Positions 29,536-32,399 of a stretch of 32,399 nt of DNA are shown here, one piece after another (positions within the stretch are counted from its first letter, which is position 1; each line of letters begins with the position of its first letter). Both the position numbers and the translations under genes were made by a program. The stretch spans positions 1 through 32,399 of the forward strand of contig CAVPEV010000037.1 in the NCBI GenBank assembly GCA_963703555.1. The letters are read 5' to 3'. Below the pieces are notes generated by a model, which saw only the letters and a list, made by a program, of their open reading frames with translations, was not told where the DNA came from and searched no databases. Origin of the DNA: CAVPEV01 sp963703555 (GTDB lineage Bacteria; Actinomycetota; Actinomycetes; Actinomycetales; Cellulomonadaceae).

Positions 29536-31997
29536 TCCTCCTCCTCGTCGCCCAGGTCCGAGGGGTGCGCCGGCACGTCGTCGCTAGCCGGCTGCGGATC
29601 GCGCCGGGCGGCATGGGGCGCCGCGCCGCCCAGCGCGGCCGGGCCGTCCGCCAGCAGCCGGACGAAGGCGGCCTCGTCGAGGACCGGCACGTCGAGCTCG
29701 CGCGCCCGGGCCTCCTTCGACCCGGGGTTCTCCCCCACGACGACATAGTCCGTGCGCCGGGACACGCTGCCGGCAGCCCGCCCGCCCCGCTCCAGGACCG
29801 CCTCCTTGGCCTGGTCCCGGCCATACCTCTCCAGGCTGCCGGTGATCACCACGGTCACCCCCTCCAGGGTGCGCGGCACGCGCTGGTCGCGCTGGTCGCG
29901 CATGACGACGCCGGCGGCCCGCCAGGACTCGACGATCTGGCGGTGCCAGTCGCCGTCCGGCCCGGTGAACCAGTCGACGATCGACTCGGCGATGACCGGG
30001 CCGACGCCCTCGACCCGCGAGAGCCTCGCCACCGCCGCCGCGCGCTGCTCCCCGGTCGTGGCGACAGGGACACCCAGCGCCCGCTCGCCCGCCCCAGCCA
30101 GGGGCGCACCCCCGGTCACCAGGTCCCACAGGGCGTCCATGGAGCCGAGCTCCTGCGCGAAGGCCCGGGCGGCGGTCGGGCCGACGTGCCGGATGGACAG
30201 GGCCACGAGGACCCGCCAGAACGGCCTGTCCTTGGCCTCCTCGAGCTGGGCGAAGAGCGTCCGCGTGCTCTGCGTCGGCTTCGACGGGGCCCGCGCGGTC
30301 GACTTGGTCCAGAAGAACAGCCGGTCCTCCCACCGGCCGGTGGCCGCGCCGTCGCGCCGGATCTGGCGCCACACCCGCACGTCCCGCAGGTCCTCGGGGT
30401 GCAGGTCGAACAGGCGGGCCTCGGTCTCCAGCACGGGGCTCTGGCGCTCGGGCAGGGCGGCCGGAGGCGGTGCGTCGACGTCCCCGTCGGGCCGGTACAC
30501 CGCCGGGTCCGTCGGCCGGTCCAGCTCCGGGTCGGTCAGGGCGATGGCCGCCTCCCAGCCCAGCGCCTCGATGTCGAGCGCTCCCCGCGACGCCAGGGCG
30601 AAGACACGTTCCCGCAGCTGGGACGGGCAGCCCCGGGCGTTCGGGCACCGGATGTCGACGTCGCCCTCGCGCGCCGGGGCCAGCGGCGTGCCGCAGGACG
30701 GGCAGTGGGTCGCCATGACGAACTCGCGCAGCTCGTCCTGGCGCCCGGCACGGAGCGCGACCACCGGGCCGACGATCTCCGGGATGACGTCCCCCGCCTT
30801 CCTCAGCACGACGACGTCCCCGATGAGCACCCCCTTGCGGGCGACCTCCTGGGCGTTGTGCAGGGTCGCCAGGCCGACCGTCGAACCGGCCACCCGGACC
30901 GGTTCCAGCACGCCGTACGGCGTCACCCGCCCGGTGCGCCCGACGTTCACCCGGATGTCCAGCAGCCGGGTGTTGACCTCCTCGGGCGGGTACTTGTAGG
31001 CGATCGCCCAGCGGGGGGCGCGACTGGTCGCCCCGAGCCGGCGCTGCAGCGCGATCTCGTCGACCTTCACGACGATGCCGTCGATCTCATGCTCGACGTC
31101 GTGGCGGTGCTCGCCGTACCAGGCGATCATCTCCTGCACCGCGTCCAGCCCGGTGACCACGCGGGTGTGCGCTGACACGGGTATGCCCCAGCCGGCCAGC
31201 AGGTCGTACACCTGGGACTGCCGCTCGATCCCCACGCCCTGACCGTCACCCCACCGCAGGGCGCCGAAGCCGTGGGCGTACATCCGCAGCGGCCGCGCCG
31301 CCGTGACCCGGGGGTCCTTCTGCCGCAACGATCCCGCCGCCGCGTTGCGCGGGTTCGCGAACGGAGCCCGGCCGGCCTCCACCTGCGCGGCGTTGAGCTC
31401 GGTGAACGCGTCGACCGGCAGGAACACCTCACCGCGGATCTCGATGACGTCGGGGTGCGTCGCCGGGTCCCCGCCGAGCTGGCCGGGCACGGTGGCGATC
31501 GTGCGGACGTTGAGGGTGACGTCCTCGCCGGTGCGTCCGTCGCCCCGGGTGGCCGCCCGCACCAGCCGGCCGTGGTCGTAGAGCAGCGCGACGGCCAGGC
31601 CGTCGATCTTCAGCTCGCACAGGTAGTGCACGGCCGCGTCCGGGGGCAGTTCCAGATCCCGTAGCACCCGGTCCGCCCAGGCCCGCAGGTCCTCGGTGGA
31701 GAAGGCGTTGTCCAGGCTGAGCATCCGCTCGACGTGGTCGACCGGGGTGAACTCGGTGGCGAACGTGCCCCCGACCGTCTGGGTGGGCGAGTCGGGAGTC
31801 CGCAGCTCGGGGTGGGACTCCTCCAGCGCCTGCAGCCGGCGCATCGTCTCGTCGTACTCCGCGTCGCTGGCCAACGGCTCGTCGCGGACGTAGTAGGCGA
31901 ACTGCAGGTCCCGCACCCGCTCGACGAGCTCGGACCACAGGTGCCGTGCCGCCGAGGCGTCCAGGGTCTCGTCGGTGGCCGGCGCGTCGATGCTCAC
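29532..31997 (-). CDS. ligA: NAD-dependent DNA ligase with an expanded central region
   Basis: An 821-residue replicative ligase (usual bacterial length about 660-700). Domains in order: Ia (DLQFAYYVRDEPLASDAEYD, 31-50), adenylation domain with AMP-lysine K130 in CELKIDGLA, OB fold, a zinc finger (C432, C435, C451, C457), HhH domain (VEGVGPVIAESI, 672-683) and BRCT (about 708-785). After LASRGALDIEALG (468-480) the usual short HhH start is replaced by a longer Asp/Pro-rich and charged segment up to about 580, where the canonical sequence resumes at RTLFAQLEEAKDRPFWRVL. A 35-residue acidic tail follows BRCT. GTG 31997 is chosen from the conserved N-terminus, with GATGAT 6 nt upstream. Confidence 0.94.
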   Translation of the reverse strand: MSIDAPATDETLDASAARHLWSELVERVRDLQFAYYVRDEPLASDAEYDETMRRLQALEESHPELRTPDSPTQTVGGTFATEFTPVDHVERMLSLDNAFSTEDLRAWADRVLRDLELPPDAAVHYLCELKIDGLAVALLYDHGRLVRAATRGDGRTGEDVTLNVRTIATVPGQLGGDPATHPDVIEIRGEVFLPVDAFTELNAAQVEAGRAPFANPRNAAAGSLRQKDPRVTAARPLRMYAHGFGALRWGDGQGVGIERQSQVYDLLAGWGIPVSAHTRVVTGLDAVQEMIAWYGEHRHDVEHEIDGIVVKVDEIALQRRLGATSRAPRWAIAYKYPPEEVNTRLLDIRVNVGRTGRVTPYGVLEPVRVAGSTVGLATLHNAQEVARKGVLIGDVVVLRKAGDVIPEIVGPVVALRAGRQDELREFVMATHCPSCGTPLAPAREGDVDIRCPNARGCPSQLRERVFALASRGALDIEALGWEAAIALTDPELDRPTDPAVYRPDGDVDAPPPAALPERQSPVLETEARLFDLHPEDLRDVRVWRQIRRDGAATGRWEDRLFFWTKSTARAPSKPTQSTRTLFAQLEEAKDRPFWRVLVALSIRHVGPTAARAFAQELGSMDALWDLVTGGAPLAGAGERALGVPVATTGEQRAAAVARLSRVEGVGPVIAESIVDWFTGPDGDWHRQIVESWRAAGVVMRDQRDQRVPRTLEGVTVVITGSLERYGRDQAKEAVLERGGRAAGSVSRRTDYVVVGENPGSKEARARELDVPVLDEAAFVRLLADGPAALGGAAPHAARRDPQPASDDVPAHPSDLGDEEEE

Positions 31998-32003
31998 CCG
32001 GCC

Positions 32004-32009
32004 ATCATC
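32004..32009 (-). promoter_or_regulatory. weak candidate -10 element of ligA
   Basis: Minus-strand GATGAT ends 6 nt before the GTG at 31997. It differs from TANNNT at the first base, and no ribosome binding site is visible. Confidence 0.3.
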
Positions 32010-32087
32010 GCCGACTCGACCGACACCCGCTGCGGGAACGGCGGCCGCCACCGGCAGGTCGGCCGGCCGCGACGGCCGCACCCCGGG

Positions 32088-32399
32088 TCAACCGGCCGCG
32101 AGCACCCGGCTCGTCGCCACGACCGTGGCCTGACCGAGCACGCGCGTGCCGTCGTACAGCACGACCGACTGCCCGGGCGCGACGCCGCGCACCCCGGTGA
32201 CCTCCACCTCGACCGCACCGTCGGTCCCGCTGCGCACCCGGGCCGGCACCGCCTGGCCGTGCGCGCGGACCTGCGCCTGGCACGGCGCCCACACCCCGGC
32301 GGCCGGCGGATCGAACCACACGGCCCGGTCCGCGGTGATCGCCGCCAGCTCCAGCTCGTCGGCCCCGCCCACCACCACGGTCCCCGACACCGGCTCGAT
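32088..32399 (-). CDS. mnmA: tRNA 2-thiouridylase MnmA, C-terminal fragment (runs off the window)
   Basis: The last 103 residues of a gene whose 5' part lies beyond the window edge. The fragment is a beta-barrel-like end with PVSGTVVVGG, DRAVWF, CQAQVRAHGQAVPARV and GVAPGQSVVLYDGTRVLGQATV. This matches the C-terminal domain of MnmA/TrmU, which thiolates U34 of Lys, Glu and Gln tRNAs. The location upstream of ligA agrees with M. tuberculosis gene order. The catalytic cysteines would lie outside the window, so activity cannot be judged. Confidence 0.82.
   Translation of the reverse strand: MEPVSGTVVVGGADELELAAITADRAVWFDPPAAGVWAPCQAQVRAHGQAVPARVRSGTDGAVEVEVTGVRGVAPGQSVVLYDGTRVLGQATVVATSRVLAAG

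Noticed and set aside
1..32399. CRISPR array, tRNA/rRNA genes, prophage, toxin-antitoxin or other defence system
   Set aside because: I looked for regularly spaced repeats, tRNA-like cloverleaf ends, integrases, and toxin or nuclease domains on both strands and saw none that I could support.

Overview
The window is about 70% GC or more by eye, uses GTG starts freely and carries a compact set of housekeeping genes. It looks like a Micrococcales-type actinobacterium (Cellulomonadaceae or a near relative is my guess; the sequence does not fix the genus). The order mnmA - ligA - gatCAB - ilvB - ilvN - ilvC - leuB, all on one strand, matches the conserved actinobacterial neighbourhood also known from Mycobacterium tuberculosis, so most of the window is ordinary chromosome.

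Layout. 1-1.7 kb: an apparently intact IS66-family element with a single DDE transposase. 1.8-4.1 kb: a DUF2231-type membrane protein divergent from an OmpR-type response regulator and its kinase, with a palindrome between them. 4.2-8.8 kb (+): a Ski2-like helicase, a VIT/CCC1-like iron transporter behind two iron-box-like sites, a YbaK deacylase and a YggS-type PLP protein. 8.9-32.4 kb (all -): lipoate ligase, an anchored extracytoplasmic protein, then a branched-chain amino acid block (in transcription order ilvD, an alpha-glucosidase, ilvB-ilvN-ilvC, leuB, ilvE, cimA). Upstream of it lie a D-2-hydroxyacid dehydrogenase, a GNAT protein, gatB, gatA, gatC, a small hypothetical protein, a two-domain GNAT fusion, ligA and the 3' end of mnmA.

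How it works together. CimA supplies 2-oxobutyrate precursor from pyruvate, IlvBN/IlvC/IlvD run the common Ile/Val steps, LeuB serves Leu (and the citramalate route), and IlvE does the final transamination. Two points in this block look controlled by ribosome-mediated attenuation. A leader peptide MHTNHLVVPDRRVG sits before ilvB, and MMSMTTVVIIA before cimA; each is followed by a hairpin terminator. The gat genes overlap and are translationally coupled, as are ligA, the GNAT fusion and the small protein after it.

The most informative regulatory signals are: (1) the two attenuators; (2) two DtxR/IdeR-like boxes just upstream of the -35 of a VIT transporter that lacks the usual cytosolic metal-binding insert; (3) a recurrent promoter geometry in which a TANNNT -10 element ends 6-8 nt before the start codon, implying many leaderless mRNAs. 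I found no CRISPR array, tRNA, rRNA, phage or clear defence system, and no intergenic stretch longer than 300 bases.
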